The notes: a model not told the origin generated them from the letters alone. Shown: positions 17,085-28,245, counted from the stretch's first letter. The stretch: DNA of 58,764 nucleotides from Burkholderiales bacterium (GCA_016196925.1 JACPWS010000007.1:1-58764), one strand, 5' to 3'. Program-made: numbers and translations.

Positions 17085-19358
17085 TCAGATTTTTTCCAGC
17101 TTGGCGATGCTCAGATCGAGCAATTTCATGCCCAGCTTGCCGAAGTTGATATGCGCGCGCGCATTGCTGCCGCCGCCTTCGATATTCACGATCACGCCTT
17201 CGCCGAATTTCGCATGGAGTACCGACTGGCCGATGCGCCAGGCGAGTTGATCGGCGCCCTGTTTGAAGCCTTGCGCAATCCGGTTCGCGCCATCCGCCGG
17301 TGCCTCGTCCCAGGCCGATTTCTTGTTGCCGAACCAGCTAGGCTGCAGCTTGGGCGACAGCCACTTCAAGGACTCTTCCGGCAATTCATCGAAGAAACGT
17401 GAGCGCATGTTGTAGCGGGTCTGGCCATGCAACATGCGCGTTTGCGAAAAGCTCAGATACAGGCGTTTTCTGGCGCGCGTGATCGCCACATACATCAGGC
17501 GACGCTCTTCTTCCACGCCGCTCTCTTCCTGCGCGCTGTTTTCATGCGGGAACAAGCCTTCTTCCAGGCCGGTGATAAACACCGCATCAAATTCCAGCCC
17601 CTTGGCCGAATGCACCGTCATCAATTGCAGCGCATCCTGCCCGGCCTGGGCCTGGTTGTCGCCGGCTTCCAGCGAGGCGTGCGACAGGAAAGCCGACAGC
17701 GGCGACATCACGGTAGGCAGCGCGGCGTCGGCGTCGATCACGGTGGCGCCGGCGCCGTTCTCCAGCAAGACGGCGGCCTGGCTGGCTGGGCCGGCAAAGG
17801 CCGGCGCTGCTTTGCCGTAACCTTCTTCCGAGACGAACAGGGTGGCCGCATTCACCAGCTGCTCCAGGTTTTCTATGCGGTCCGCGCCTTCTTTTTCATT
17901 CTGGTAATGCGTTTTCAGGGTGCTCAGGTCCAGCACTACCTGCACCATTTCCGGCAAAGGCAGATTCTGCGTTTCAAAACGCGCGCCCTCGATCAGGCGC
18001 ACGAAAGCCGCCAGCGAGGAACCGGCCTTGCCAGCCACATGTGGCACGCTGGCGTACAGCGAGCTGCCGTGCTGCTTCGCCACATCCTGCAATTGCTCGA
18101 GCGAGCGCGCGCCTATGCCGCGCGTAGGGAAATTCACCACCCGCAAAAAGGCCGAGTCGTTGTGCGGATTGTCCATCAGCTGCAGGTAGGCGATCGCATG
18201 CTTGATTTCGGCGCGTTCGAAAAAGCGCTGGCCGCCGTACACGCGGTACGGGATATTCGCCGAAAACAGCGCATGCTCGATCACGCGCGATTGCGCATTC
18301 GAGCGGTACAGGATCGCGATCTCACTGCGCAGCGAGCCTTCGCGTATCAGGTTTTTGGCCTCTTCTATGATCCAGTTGGCTTCCTGGATATCGCTGGAGG
18401 CTTCCATCACGCGCAGCGGTTCGCCGTGGCCGGCGTCGGTGCGCAGGTTCTTGCCTAGGCGCTTGCTGTTGTTGGCGATCAGGATATTCGCGCTGTCGAG
18501 GATGTGGCCGTGCGAGCGGTAATTCTGCTCGAGCTTGATCAGGTTCTGCACCCGGAATTCGCGCTCGAAGGCCGACATATTGCCGACATTCGCGCCGCGG
18601 AACGCGTAAATGCTCTGGTCGTCGTCGCCGACCGCGAACACCGCGCCGTGCGATCCGGCCATCAGCTTCAGCCACTTATATTGCAAGTCGTTGGTGTCCT
18701 GAAATTCGTCCACCAGGATGTGCTGGAAACGCGCCTGGTAATGTTCGCGCAAAGGCTGGTTGCGGCTCAGCAGCTCATAGGTGCGCAGCAACAGTTCGGC
18801 GAAATCGACCACGCCTTCGCGCTGGCATTGCGCATCGTAGAGATCGTACAGGCCGACCAGCTTGCGGTTGAAATCGTCGTGCGCCTCGACTTGCGCCGCG
18901 CGCAAGCCCTGGTCCTTGGCGCTGTTGATGAAATACATCAGGGTGCGCGGCGGGAATTTTTCATCGTCGATATTATTCGCCTTCAGCAGGCGCTTGATGA
19001 AGGACAACTGGTCCTGACTATCGAGGATCTGAAAGGTCTGCGGCAAGCCGGCGTCGCGATGATGCGCGCGCAGCAAGCGGTTGCACAGGCCGTGAAACGT
19101 GCCTATCCACAAGCCGCGCGTATTGATAGGCAACATGGAAGACAAGCGCGCCAGCATTTCCTTGGCGGCCTTGTTGGTAAACGTCACCGCCAGTATGCCT
19201 TGCGGCGAGACTTGCCCGGTCTGTATCAGCCAGGCGATGCGGGTGGTCAGCACCCGGGTCTTGCCGGAACCGGCGCCGGCCAGTATCAGTGCGGATTGAG
19301 ACGGCAGGGTAACTGCTGCCAGCTGTTCGGGATTCAGGTTATGGAGAAGTTTTTGCAT
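17085..19358 (-). CDS. uvrD: UvrD-type DNA helicase
   Basis: This superfamily 1A 3'-5' helicase of about 757 residues acts in nucleotide excision and mismatch repair. Walker A GAGSGKT is near 28-34. Further motifs are DEFQDTN, VGDDDQSIYAFRGAN, LEQNYRSH, VHSAKGLEFDAVF and VAITRARKRLYLSF. The C-terminal Tudor-like domain is present (VLHAKFGEGVIVNIEGGG...NFGKLGMKLLDLSIAKLEKI) and separates UvrD/PcrA from Rep. The start is taken at ATG 19358 (MQKLLHNLNPEQ); a GTG at 19412 would add 18 unlikely residues. A perfect TATAAT lies only six bases before this ATG and no clear ribosome site is seen. Confidence 0.95.
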   Translation of the reverse strand: MQKLLHNLNPEQLAAVTLPSQSALILAGAGSGKTRVLTTRIAWLIQTGQVSPQGILAVTFTNKAAKEMLARLSSMLPINTRGLWIGTFHGLCNRLLRAHHRDAGLPQTFQILDSQDQLSFIKRLLKANNIDDEKFPPRTLMYFINSAKDQGLRAAQVEAHDDFNRKLVGLYDLYDAQCQREGVVDFAELLLRTYELLSRNQPLREHYQARFQHILVDEFQDTNDLQYKWLKLMAGSHGAVFAVGDDDQSIYAFRGANVGNMSAFEREFRVQNLIKLEQNYRSHGHILDSANILIANNSKRLGKNLRTDAGHGEPLRVMEASSDIQEANWIIEEAKNLIREGSLRSEIAILYRSNAQSRVIEHALFSANIPYRVYGGQRFFERAEIKHAIAYLQLMDNPHNDSAFLRVVNFPTRGIGARSLEQLQDVAKQHGSSLYASVPHVAGKAGSSLAAFVRLIEGARFETQNLPLPEMVQVVLDLSTLKTHYQNEKEGADRIENLEQLVNAATLFVSEEGYGKAAPAFAGPASQAAVLLENGAGATVIDADAALPTVMSPLSAFLSHASLEAGDNQAQAGQDALQLMTVHSAKGLEFDAVFITGLEEGLFPHENSAQEESGVEEERRLMYVAITRARKRLYLSFSQTRMLHGQTRYNMRSRFFDELPEESLKWLSPKLQPSWFGNKKSAWDEAPADGANRIAQGFKQGADQLAWRIGQSVLHAKFGEGVIVNIEGGGSNARAHINFGKLGMKLLDLSIAKLEKI

Positions 19359-19593
19359 GCGCTGATTATACTGAAGGATGCCCGCCAGGCGGCGGCGCAG
19401 CATGACAGACACGCATAAATCTACTGCGCCGCCCGGGATTTAAGGAACGCGGTTTTTTGCCTGTCTCTGGCGTTTTGTATCAGCCTAACTATACTGTAAC
19501 TGTTGGGCTTGTTGCTTTGCCGCTAGCGGTCAGGGTGAATGATTTATCCTCTCGGGTGATGTTGACAGACGCCCTATAAATTGGGGGATGATC

Positions 19594-20424
19594 ATGTTTG
19601 CAACTAGCCATAAAATTTCACTGGCAGCGCTGTTGTTCGGCACCCTGTCTGCCACCCTCCCAGGCGCCAGTCTGGCTAGCCATCGTTGGGGTAACTACCA
19701 TTGGGCGAGGACGTCGAATCCGTTTACCTTGAAGCTCGGCAATAACCTATCGGGCGCCTGGAAATCTGACCCGCGTCAGCCCAATCAGTCTTATCTGGGT
19801 ACGGCCTCCAGCGACTGGAGCATGTCCAGCGTACTTGACACCACAATCGTGACTAGTATTACCGACCCCAGCTCTTGCAAGCCGACCAGCGGGCGGGTCG
19901 AGGTGTGCAACGCCGACTATGGCAATAACGGCTGGCTAGGCATCGCGCAAATCTGGGCCAGAGGCAGCCATATCACGCAAGGCGTCACCAAGATGAACGA
20001 CACTTATTTCAACACGCAGAGCTATAACACCCCGGCATGGCGACAGATGGTGCTGTGCCAGGAAATCGGACATACCCTGGGGCTCGATCATCAGGATGAA
20101 AACTTTTACAACCCCAACCTCGGCACTTGCATGGATTACACCAGCAATCCGTCCGGGCTGCCCTCGAATGAGCATCCGAACGCGCATGACTATGTCCAAT
20201 TGGAAACGATCTACGGCAACCACCTCGACAAGACCGGCACCGTCAACCAGAGCGTGAATCAGGCCGCGCCTGCCCTACCCGAAGCAGCGAACGCCGCCAG
20301 GCAGCTGGGTACGGCGCAATGGGGTAAGCTGATCAAATCGACCAATCAGGGCCGCACCGAGCGCTATGAACTCGATTTGGGTGACGGACATAAGCTGTTC
20401 ACCTTCGTGATCTGGGCGGATTGA
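19594..20424 (+). CDS. Secreted metzincin-like zinc peptidase homologue
   Basis: The 276-residue product has a signal peptide (MFATSHKISLAALLFGTLSA...ASLA) and is probably secreted. ATG 19594 is preferred over ATG 19588 because GGGGG (19583-19587) abuts the latter and is well spaced from the former. The active-site helix reads QEIGHTLGLDH (156-166) where metzincins have HExxHxxGxxH, so Gln156 replaces the first zinc His while Glu157, His160 and His166 remain. CMDYT (179-183) fits a Met-turn. Four Cys (95, 105, 155, 179) could pair. Loss of one ligand may mean altered zinc binding or a non-catalytic protein; I recall CQEIGH in uncharacterised relatives, so it may be a family trait. Confidence 0.7.
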   Translation: MFATSHKISLAALLFGTLSATLPGASLASHRWGNYHWARTSNPFTLKLGNNLSGAWKSDPRQPNQSYLGTASSDWSMSSVLDTTIVTSITDPSSCKPTSGRVEVCNADYGNNGWLGIAQIWARGSHITQGVTKMNDTYFNTQSYNTPAWRQMVLCQEIGHTLGLDHQDENFYNPNLGTCMDYTSNPSGLPSNEHPNAHDYVQLETIYGNHLDKTGTVNQSVNQAAPALPEAANAARQLGTAQWGKLIKSTNQGRTERYELDLGDGHKLFTFVIWAD

Positions 20425-20498
20425 CGGCGCCGCCTAGCAAGATGAAATAACAAAGTTTAACGCCAACAGCGCCCATCAAACTTTCCAATAAAGAAATT

Positions 20499-21137
20499 TC
20501 AGGCGGCCGGCTGGAAAACCGTAAACGGCAAGCCCGCCAGCGCTTGCGCCGCCGCTTGTGGGTCTTGCGCCAGATACACGCTGCTGATGGCCGCCACCAT
20601 GTGTGCGCCGGCAGCCAGCAGCGGCGGGCAATTGTCCACGCTCATGCCGCCTATCACCACGTTTGGCACCGTCAGACCAGCCTTTGCCTGCGCCAGGATA
20701 GCGAGTTCGGTGGTGACCGGATATTTCTTGACGCGCGAAGGGAAGAAGCCACCGAAAGCCACATAGCTGGCGCCGGCTTGCTGCGCCGCCAGCGCCAGTG
20801 CCCAGTCGCCGTAACAGGAGGCGCCGACGATCTTGTCTGCGCCTACCGCAGCGCGCACTTGCGCCACGCCGGCGTCGGTGCCGCCGACGTGGATGCCATC
20901 GGCGTCCAGCGCCAGACAGAGGTCGAGATGGTCGTTGACGATGAACGGTTTTTGGTAGCGCCGGCACAGCGCCTGCAAGGCCGCCGCCTGCTGCAGGCGC
21001 AGCGCGGCGTCGGCGAACTTGTGACGGTATTGCAGCAGCGCCGCGCCGCCCTGCAAGGCTTGCTCGCTGACGTGCAAGAGTTTGTCGGTGTCGTCCCAGT
21101 CCGGGGTCACCAGATACAGGCCGGTAAGTTTGTGCAT
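20499..21137 (-). CDS. thiE: Thiamine-phosphate synthase
   Basis: The 212-residue TIM-barrel enzyme joins HMP-PP and the thiazole phosphate to give thiamine monophosphate. Visible are LYLVTPDW at the N-terminus, ALLQYRHK (substrate-binding Gln and Lys region), FIVNDHLDLCLALDADGIHVGG and VVIGGMSVDN. It ends the thiamine operon; thiD lies 7 bases upstream. The genes are separate here, whereas some relatives fuse ThiE with ThiD. Confidence 0.95.
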   Translation of the reverse strand: MHKLTGLYLVTPDWDDTDKLLHVSEQALQGGAALLQYRHKFADAALRLQQAAALQALCRRYQKPFIVNDHLDLCLALDADGIHVGGTDAGVAQVRAAVGADKIVGASCYGDWALALAAQQAGASYVAFGGFFPSRVKKYPVTTELAILAQAKAGLTVPNVVIGGMSVDNCPPLLAAGAHMVAAISSVYLAQDPQAAAQALAGLPFTVFQPAA

Positions 21138-21144
21138 AAAAATC

Positions 21145-21945
21145 CTAAACGTGAAATCGTTGCGGTATCAATTGCCCGTCGGCGATGGCATACGCCTGCT
21201 GCAGGCTGTGCTGGGTGTATTCCTGTCCCTGTTGCAAGGCTTGCTGCAGGCTGTTTCCCAGCGCCAGCTGGCCGGCGATGGCCGCCGCCAAGGTGCAGCC
21301 GCTGCCGTGAAATTCACCCGGCAAACGCTGCCATTCCCATGCCCCGGCCGCCTGCAACTGGTCGCGCCGGTACCATAGATTGCGCACCTGCGCTTCCTGA
21401 CCGTGGCCGCCCTTGATCAGCACGTCCTGACAGGCATGGTGCAGCAAGCGCTGGGCTTGCTCCAGGCTGCCGGCCGCGCCCGGACAGAGGCGGCTTGCCT
21501 CGGGTAAATTCGGCGTGATCAGGGTCGCGACTTTCAGCAAGGGCTGGATCGCCGCCACCGCGTCGCCTTGCGCCAGCGCATCGCCGTGGCCGCTGCCGAG
21601 CACAGGGTCGAGCACTACCGGCAAGCCGGGCTGCCGGCGCTGCAACTGCTGAATGAAATTGGCGATGGCGCCGGCATTCTTGCTGTGCGCGACGATGCCC
21701 AGCTTGACGGCGGCAATCTGCATCCTGGCCGCCAGCGTCATCGCTTGCTGCAAAATGATTTGCGCATCGACCGCATGCACGGCGTAGGCGTGCTGGTTAT
21801 CCTGCACCGTCAGCGCCGTGATCACGGTCAGCGCATGCGCGCCCTGCGCAGCGATCGCCTCGCTATCGGCGGCGATGCCGGCCCCGCCGCTGGGGTCGTG
21901 GCCGGCAAACACCAGTACGCAAGGGCGTCGTGCCGCTGCCGGCAT
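21145..21945 (-). CDS. thiD: Hydroxymethylpyrimidine/phosphomethylpyrimidine kinase
   Basis: This 266-residue ribokinase-like enzyme phosphorylates HMP-P to HMP-PP. It begins [24 protein letters not shown], with the substrate-binding GHDPSGGAG motif. It then shows ALTVITALTVQDNQ, VVLDPVLGSGHGD and the ATP/anion-hole motif FHGSGCTLAAAIA. The ATG (21945) shares one base with the thiG stop (TGATG), which fixes the start and shows translational coupling; the longer open frame upstream is antisense-like thiG shadow. Confidence 0.95.
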   Translation of the reverse strand: MPAAARRPCVLVFAGHDPSGGAGIAADSEAIAAQGAHALTVITALTVQDNQHAYAVHAVDAQIILQQAMTLAARMQIAAVKLGIVAHSKNAGAIANFIQQLQRRQPGLPVVLDPVLGSGHGDALAQGDAVAAIQPLLKVATLITPNLPEASRLCPGAAGSLEQAQRLLHHACQDVLIKGGHGQEAQVRNLWYRRDQLQAAGAWEWQRLPGEFHGSGCTLAAAIAGQLALGNSLQQALQQGQEYTQHSLQQAYAIADGQLIPQRFHV

Positions 21946-22739
21946 CAGACCACGCGCCCGGCCATAGGCGAAGACGGCGCGGCGGCGAACTTGCGCGCGA
22001 TGCGGCCGGCCAGGAAGGCTTCGCGCCCGGCCTCGACCGCCAAGCCCATGGCGCGCGCCATGCGCACAGGGTCGTTGGCGCCGGCAATCGCAGTATTCAT
22101 CAGCACGCCGTCGCAACCGAGCTCCATCGCGATCGCCGCGTCCGAGGCGGTGCCGACGCCGGCATCGACCAGCACCGGCACTTGCGCTTGCTCGATGATC
22201 AGCGACAAATTCCAGGGATTCAAAATCCCCATGCCGGAGCCGATCAGCGACGCCAGCGGCATCACCGCCACGCAACCGATGTCTTCCAGCATGCGCGCCT
22301 GGATAGGATCGTCGCTGCAATACACCATCACGTCGAAGCCGTCTTTCACCAGCACCTTGGCGGCTTTCAGGGTTTCCGGCATGTTCGGGAACAGGGTCTT
22401 TTCATCGCCCAGCACTTCCAGTTTGCACAGCTTATGCCCGCCCAATAACTCGCGCCCGAGCTGCAGCGTGTACACCGCATCTTCGGCGTTATAGCAGCCG
22501 GCCGAATTCGGCAAGATGGTGTATTTACTGGGCGGCACTGCATCCAGCAAGCTCGGTGCGTTCGGGTCCTGCCCGATATTCACGCGGCGGATTGCGACCG
22601 TGATGATCTCGGCGCCGCTGGCCTCGGTCGCCAGGCGGGTTTGTTCCAGGTCTTTGTATTTTCCGCTGCCGACCAAGAGGCGCGAGCGATAGGTTTTACC
22701 GGCGATGGTGAGGCCGCTGTTATTGCTTGTTGTTTCCAT
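21945..22739 (-). CDS. thiG: Thiazole synthase
   Basis: The 264-residue TIM-barrel enzyme condenses deoxyxylulose 5-phosphate, dehydroglycine and ThiS thiocarboxylate to the thiazole phosphate. It has [39 protein letters not shown] with the Schiff-base Lys, [20 protein letters not shown] and [13 protein letters not shown] 22739 is chosen because AGGA lies six bases upstream; ATG 22757 has none. The gene upstream is a nuclease in a repeat, not thiS, so the usual thiS-thiG coupling is broken and expression must read through about 650 bases of inserted DNA or start anew. Confidence 0.95.
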   Translation of the reverse strand: METTSNNSGLTIAGKTYRSRLLVGSGKYKDLEQTRLATEASGAEIITVAIRRVNIGQDPNAPSLLDAVPPSKYTILPNSAGCYNAEDAVYTLQLGRELLGGHKLCKLEVLGDEKTLFPNMPETLKAAKVLVKDGFDVMVYCSDDPIQARMLEDIGCVAVMPLASLIGSGMGILNPWNLSLIIEQAQVPVLVDAGVGTASDAAIAMELGCDGVLMNTAIAGANDPVRMARAMGLAVEAGREAFLAGRIARKFAAAPSSPMAGRVV

Positions 22740-22758
22740 GATTAATCCTTTTAACAAT

Positions 22759-23223
22759 TCATCCCTTCAAGGGGATATTTGTGGGGTTTCGCAAAGCATG
22801 CTTTGCGCCACAAATATCTAAGCCGCTTGCAAGCGGCGCAGTGGAGGGTTGGGGTGGGGATGGGTTTCCGTGTTCAACTTGATTCAGGTGATTCCAGATA
22901 GCTTCCAGCACTGCATCCGTTTCTTCCAAAACCTGGTTGTTCCAAAATCGTAAAACTTCAAATCCTGCCTGCCGTAATTTCTGTGTCCTGTGTTCATCGT
23001 ATCTGGCATCACCTACATGCTGAGAACCATCAACTTCCACTATCAGGCGAGCGTCCATACAGACAAAATCCAAGATGAAATTGCCATACGGATGTTGCCG
23101 CCGGAACTTCACCCCCAACTGCTCGCCACGCAAACCTTGCCACAATTTTCTCTCGGCGTCAGTCATGTTCTTGCGTAGCGATTTGGCATTTGAAAGGGAT
23201 GTGGTTACAGTTTGGTTTTGCAT
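22759..23223 (-). CDS. DUF559 endonuclease-like protein inside a repeat
   Basis: The 154-residue protein has the DUF559 (Vsr-like, PD-(D/E)XK superfamily) core: [48 protein letters not shown] and [15 protein letters not shown]. The acidic D and E of these strands fit the nuclease site. ATG 23223 ([10 protein letters not shown]) has AAGGG seven bases upstream; a start at 23331 would translate repeat sequence. The last roughly 35 residues ([16 protein letters not shown]... onward) are encoded by the flanking palindromic repeat with dual-hairpin copy E. It interrupts the thiamine operon between thiS and thiG. Its biological role is unknown. Confidence 0.85.
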   Translation of the reverse strand: MQNQTVTTSLSNAKSLRKNMTDAERKLWQGLRGEQLGVKFRRQHPYGNFILDFVCMDARLIVEVDGSQHVGDARYDEHRTQKLRQAGFEVLRFWNNQVLEETDAVLEAIWNHLNQVEHGNPSPPQPSTAPLASGLDICGAKHALRNPTNIPLKG

Positions 23224-23359
23224 GTCATTTCCCTTGCGGTTCGCCCTCGCTGCGATTCCCCCCCACTTCAAGGAGTGGAGATTGGGAGGGTGATGGGTTT
23301 CCGCAAATTTGCAACAGAAACCCATCCCCACCCTAGCCCTCCCCTTGAAGGGGAGGGAA
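22762..23359. mobile_element. Palindromic repeat cassette carrying a DUF559 gene
   Basis: The arm TCCCTTCAAGGGGA...GGAGGGTTGGGGTGGGGATGGGTTTCC (22762-22869, listed with its internal hairpins) recurs in the same orientation at about 23256-23310. It is inverted at 23315-23359, where AGAAACCCATCCCCACCC runs into CTCCCCTTGAAGGGGAG. The DUF559 gene lies between the first two. The first arm is split by dual-hairpin copy E. A gene-less relative is at 47247-47361. Confidence 0.6.
22774..22837 (-). repeat. Dual-hairpin module, copy E (extended stem)
   Basis: On the minus strand hairpin 1 (22822-22837, GCCGC-TTGCAA-GCGGC) precedes an 11-bp outer stem, GATATTTGTGG (22808-22818) with CCACAAATATC (22774-22784). 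Inside it are hairpin 2 (22790-22807, CGCAAA-GCATGC-TTTGCG) and the unpaired AAACC (22785-22789). The outer stem is unrelated in sequence to GCAGG/CCTGC of copies A-C but is perfectly paired. Confidence 0.85.
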
Positions 23360-23388
23360 TTTCACGGCAGTTTTTTCGTTCGGCAAAA

Positions 23389-23588
23389 TCAGCCGCCACC
23401 GATGGCACGCACCACGTCGACCTTGTCCTGCGCTTGCAGGCTATGCTGCTGCCAGAGCGGGCGGGCGATGATCTGGCGGTTGACGGCGACCGCGATCGCC
23501 TGCCCGCTCAGGTTCAAGGCGGCGATCAGCTCGTGCAGGGTAGCGCCCTCGCCCAGCTGATGCGCGGCGCCGTTCAGTTCGATTTCCA

Positions 23589-23589
<1 letters not shown>
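23389..23589 (-). CDS. thiS: Sulfur carrier protein ThiS
   Basis: The 66-residue ubiquitin-like carrier is thiocarboxylated at its C-terminal Gly and donates sulfur to ThiG. The end VVRAIGGG has the required Gly-Gly, and MEIELNGAAHQLGEGATL and AVAVNRQIIAR fit the fold. Its ATG shares one base with the thiC stop (TGATG). The usual betaproteobacterial neighbour thiO (glycine oxidase) is missing between thiC and thiS. Confidence 0.95.
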
Positions 23590-25664
<2,075 letters not shown>

Positions 25665-25727
25665 CATTCTCGCCACACAGCTGCGTGGCGACGAGGCATT
25701 ATACGGCTTTTGAATTGACTGCGGCGC

Positions 25728-27821
25728 CTATTTATGCGGCATGCCGTTTTCCGGCCGGAGATCCGCACGGGCCGGGCCGTGCACCTCGGACAACTCGACC
25801 ATGCCGGCCTTGATGGCGGCCGACAAGTCGCGCTCCAGTACCGGCAAGGCGTCTTCGTACGGCGTCAGCAGACGCGCAACGCCATAGGCGCGATTGCGGC
25901 CGTTGACCTTGCCCAGATACAATGCCATGTCGGCGATCTGCAAGGCTTTTTCCCAATCGCAGACCGCTTCCGGCACGCCGGAAAACGGCAGGGTGATGAA
26001 GCCGGCCGTCAGCGTGACCGGGACATGGGCGTCGCCGACCTCCACCGCTTCTCCGCCTATCGCCCGCAACACGCGCTCCACCAGGTGCGTCAACTGGGCG
26101 GGGTTGGAACGCGGCGAATAGATCATGAATTCCTCGCCGCCCCAGCGCAGCACCATGTCGGAGTCGCGCACCGATTTTCGCAGCCTATGCGCGACTTCCA
26201 TCAGCACGGCGTCGCCGACCGCATGCCCGTAGCTATCGTTGATATGCTTGAAATGATCGATATCCATCAACATCAGGCAATCGGGGTTTTCCTGGCTATC
26301 CGCGCGCCGCTCGCCATCCACCAGGGCGATGCGGTTTTTCATCATGTCGACGAAGGAGCGCCGGTTGTACAAGCCAGTCAGCGGATCGCGCACCGCGTGA
26401 AATTCCAGCTGCAGATTCACTTCGCGCAGCCGCTCATTGGTCTTCCTGACGCGGCGATACAGGAAGAAGATGAAGACGCCGACCATCACGGTGACCACGG
26501 CCGCCAGCATGGAAATGATTTGTTGCAGGCGGCGGTTTTCCAGATCGGCGTCTTTCAATTGATTTTCGCGCGCCAGCAACTCTATCTGCTTCTGCCTCTG
26601 CTCGGCATTGAATTGTTCTTGCAAGGCCGCGACCGCTTTCGCCCGGTCAGAACGGAATAATTCGTCGTTCAGCTTTTGCTGTTCGCGCACATTGAGCAGC
26701 GCTTCCTTGTACATGTGCGCATTTTCATACATGCTGGCGATCTCGCCGAGCAGGGCTTCGATATCCGATTTCGAATTAATGTCCTTAAAATATTTCTTCG
26801 ACTCGTCGATGAATTCTATGCCCTGCGCCAGCTTGCCCTGGCCCGCCAGCGCGAAGCCTACATTGGCCTTGGCGGTTGCCGCGCCGAAGGTTTCGCCGAC
26901 TTCCTTGTATTTGGCGAGCGACAAGCGGGCATAGCGTTCCGCCTCGACAAAATTATGCATATGCAGGTAATGATCGGAGATATTGCTGAGCGCGGTCGCT
27001 TCGGTGCCCGGCATGCCGGCTTCCCGGGCGATCTGCAGCACCCGCTGATACGATTGCAAGGCCGCGGCATTGCGTCCCAGTTCGGTCAGGGCGATGCCTT
27101 GCACCATGCTCAGCGAAGAAATCGTTTTCGGGGAATGGACGGCCGGCGCCAACTCCAGGCCCTCGTTGGCGGTCGCCAGCGCCTTTTCGGCGTTATGCAT
27201 GCTGATATACAGGCTGGCGACCGCTTCCAGCCGGTACAACTTCGCCTGCGCTTTACGGCGCGGCAACTGATCGGCCAGGCGCAAAGCTTCCAGATAATGC
27301 TCTAGCGCTTTTTCAAAATTGCCGACCGAGTGGTACATGCTGCCAAACGCGCTGTTCAAGCGCATCAGCACCAGCGGATTCTGACTGCCCTGCAAACTCT
27401 GCTTAATTTCATTCAGGCGGACTATCGCCTCCGCCTGCTTGCCTTGTTCCTGCAATTTAAACGCTTCGCCGATCTGGGCGAAACCTATCATGTCCATATC
27501 CTGATGCGCCCTGGCCAAGGCCAGCAATTCCGCGTTGACTTGTTCCGCCTCCTTGGTTTTACCGCCGTCGTAGAGCAAGCTGATCAGGGTCTTTAAGACT
27601 TCGGCGCGCACCGCATAAGCGGCGTCCGGGCCCAGCTTATCCTTGTATTCCCTGAGTTGCCTGAGCGCTGTGGCGTTATCGCGGTCGGCCAGCGTGTGTA
27701 TCGTTTCCACATAGCTCAGATCGGCGCTGTCGGCAGCCTGCGCGTCGGGAACCGACAAGGCAAGACCGAGCACACTGGCGGTCAGCCAGCGGCGACAAAT
27801 ACGGAAATTAAGCTTGGACAT
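25728..27821 (-). CDS. TPR-containing diguanylate cyclase
   Basis: The product has about 697 residues. ATG 27821 is preferred: GAGGG lies five bases upstream and it gives a basic start with a signal-like segment ending AQA. A periplasmic region of about 380 residues is made of TPR-like helices (SAFGSMYHSVGNFEKALEHYLEALRLA, for example). A coiled coil and one membrane segment follow (IISMLAAVVTVMVGVFIFF, about 425-445), then a cytoplasmic GGDEF domain with RDPLTGLYNRRSF and GGEEF at about 561-565. RDSD five residues before GGEEF is the RxxD inhibitory site, so product feedback is likely. It makes c-di-GMP in response to an unknown signal. It is the only gene between the thi leader and valS. 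Confidence 0.92.
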   Translation of the reverse strand: MSKLNFRICRRWLTASVLGLALSVPDAQAADSADLSYVETIHTLADRDNATALRQLREYKDKLGPDAAYAVRAEVLKTLISLLYDGGKTKEAEQVNAELLALARAHQDMDMIGFAQIGEAFKLQEQGKQAEAIVRLNEIKQSLQGSQNPLVLMRLNSAFGSMYHSVGNFEKALEHYLEALRLADQLPRRKAQAKLYRLEAVASLYISMHNAEKALATANEGLELAPAVHSPKTISSLSMVQGIALTELGRNAAALQSYQRVLQIAREAGMPGTEATALSNISDHYLHMHNFVEAERYARLSLAKYKEVGETFGAATAKANVGFALAGQGKLAQGIEFIDESKKYFKDINSKSDIEALLGEIASMYENAHMYKEALLNVREQQKLNDELFRSDRAKAVAALQEQFNAEQRQKQIELLARENQLKDADLENRRLQQIISMLAAVVTVMVGVFIFFLYRRVRKTNERLREVNLQLEFHAVRDPLTGLYNRRSFVDMMKNRIALVDGERRADSQENPDCLMLMDIDHFKHINDSYGHAVGDAVLMEVAHRLRKSVRDSDMVLRWGGEEFMIYSPRSNPAQLTHLVERVLRAIGGEAVEVGDAHVPVTLTAGFITLPFSGVPEAVCDWEKALQIADMALYLGKVNGRNRAYGVARLLTPYEDALPVLERDLSAAIKAGMVELSEVHGPARADLRPENGMPHK

Positions 27822-28245
27822 GCATGCCCTCATACCATGACTCATATGGCGAATTGCTTGAGTTCGATGCCGGAAGTGAAATACGCATCAGAAATTCGGG
27901 GCGGTGAAAATAAATTCCAGCCTGACGCCCCGACTGACATCGTAACATTTCTTCCGATAAATACGGCGCGTTTGCCGTCAAGCTGACGATTATTACATGC
28001 TGCAATGCGGCATAAAGTAGATTTTCACTACGGAATCGATTGCAATATTTTTATATCATAGCAAAATTGCTCGCTGTTTTTTTGAAATATGACAGGCCGC
28101 GAACGCCTGCTTCGACCATCAGCAACATAAGATTTTCGTATGCAAACAGCATCAAAATCAGGCCCCCTCCGCCCTCATGAAATCGCAGACGCCACGCCTG
28201 CGCTCATTTATAATCAAGGGTTTAGCAAACCCAGCAAACTACATC
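27822..28245. other. Divergent intergenic region before valS
   Basis: No gene is seen in these 424 bases. A GGGGCG...CGCCCC pairing near 27898-27936 is weak. A perfect TATAAT at 28209-28214 lies 31 bases before the valS ATG and is a likely -10 box, although no -35 consensus is found at 16-18 bases. Confidence 0.5.
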
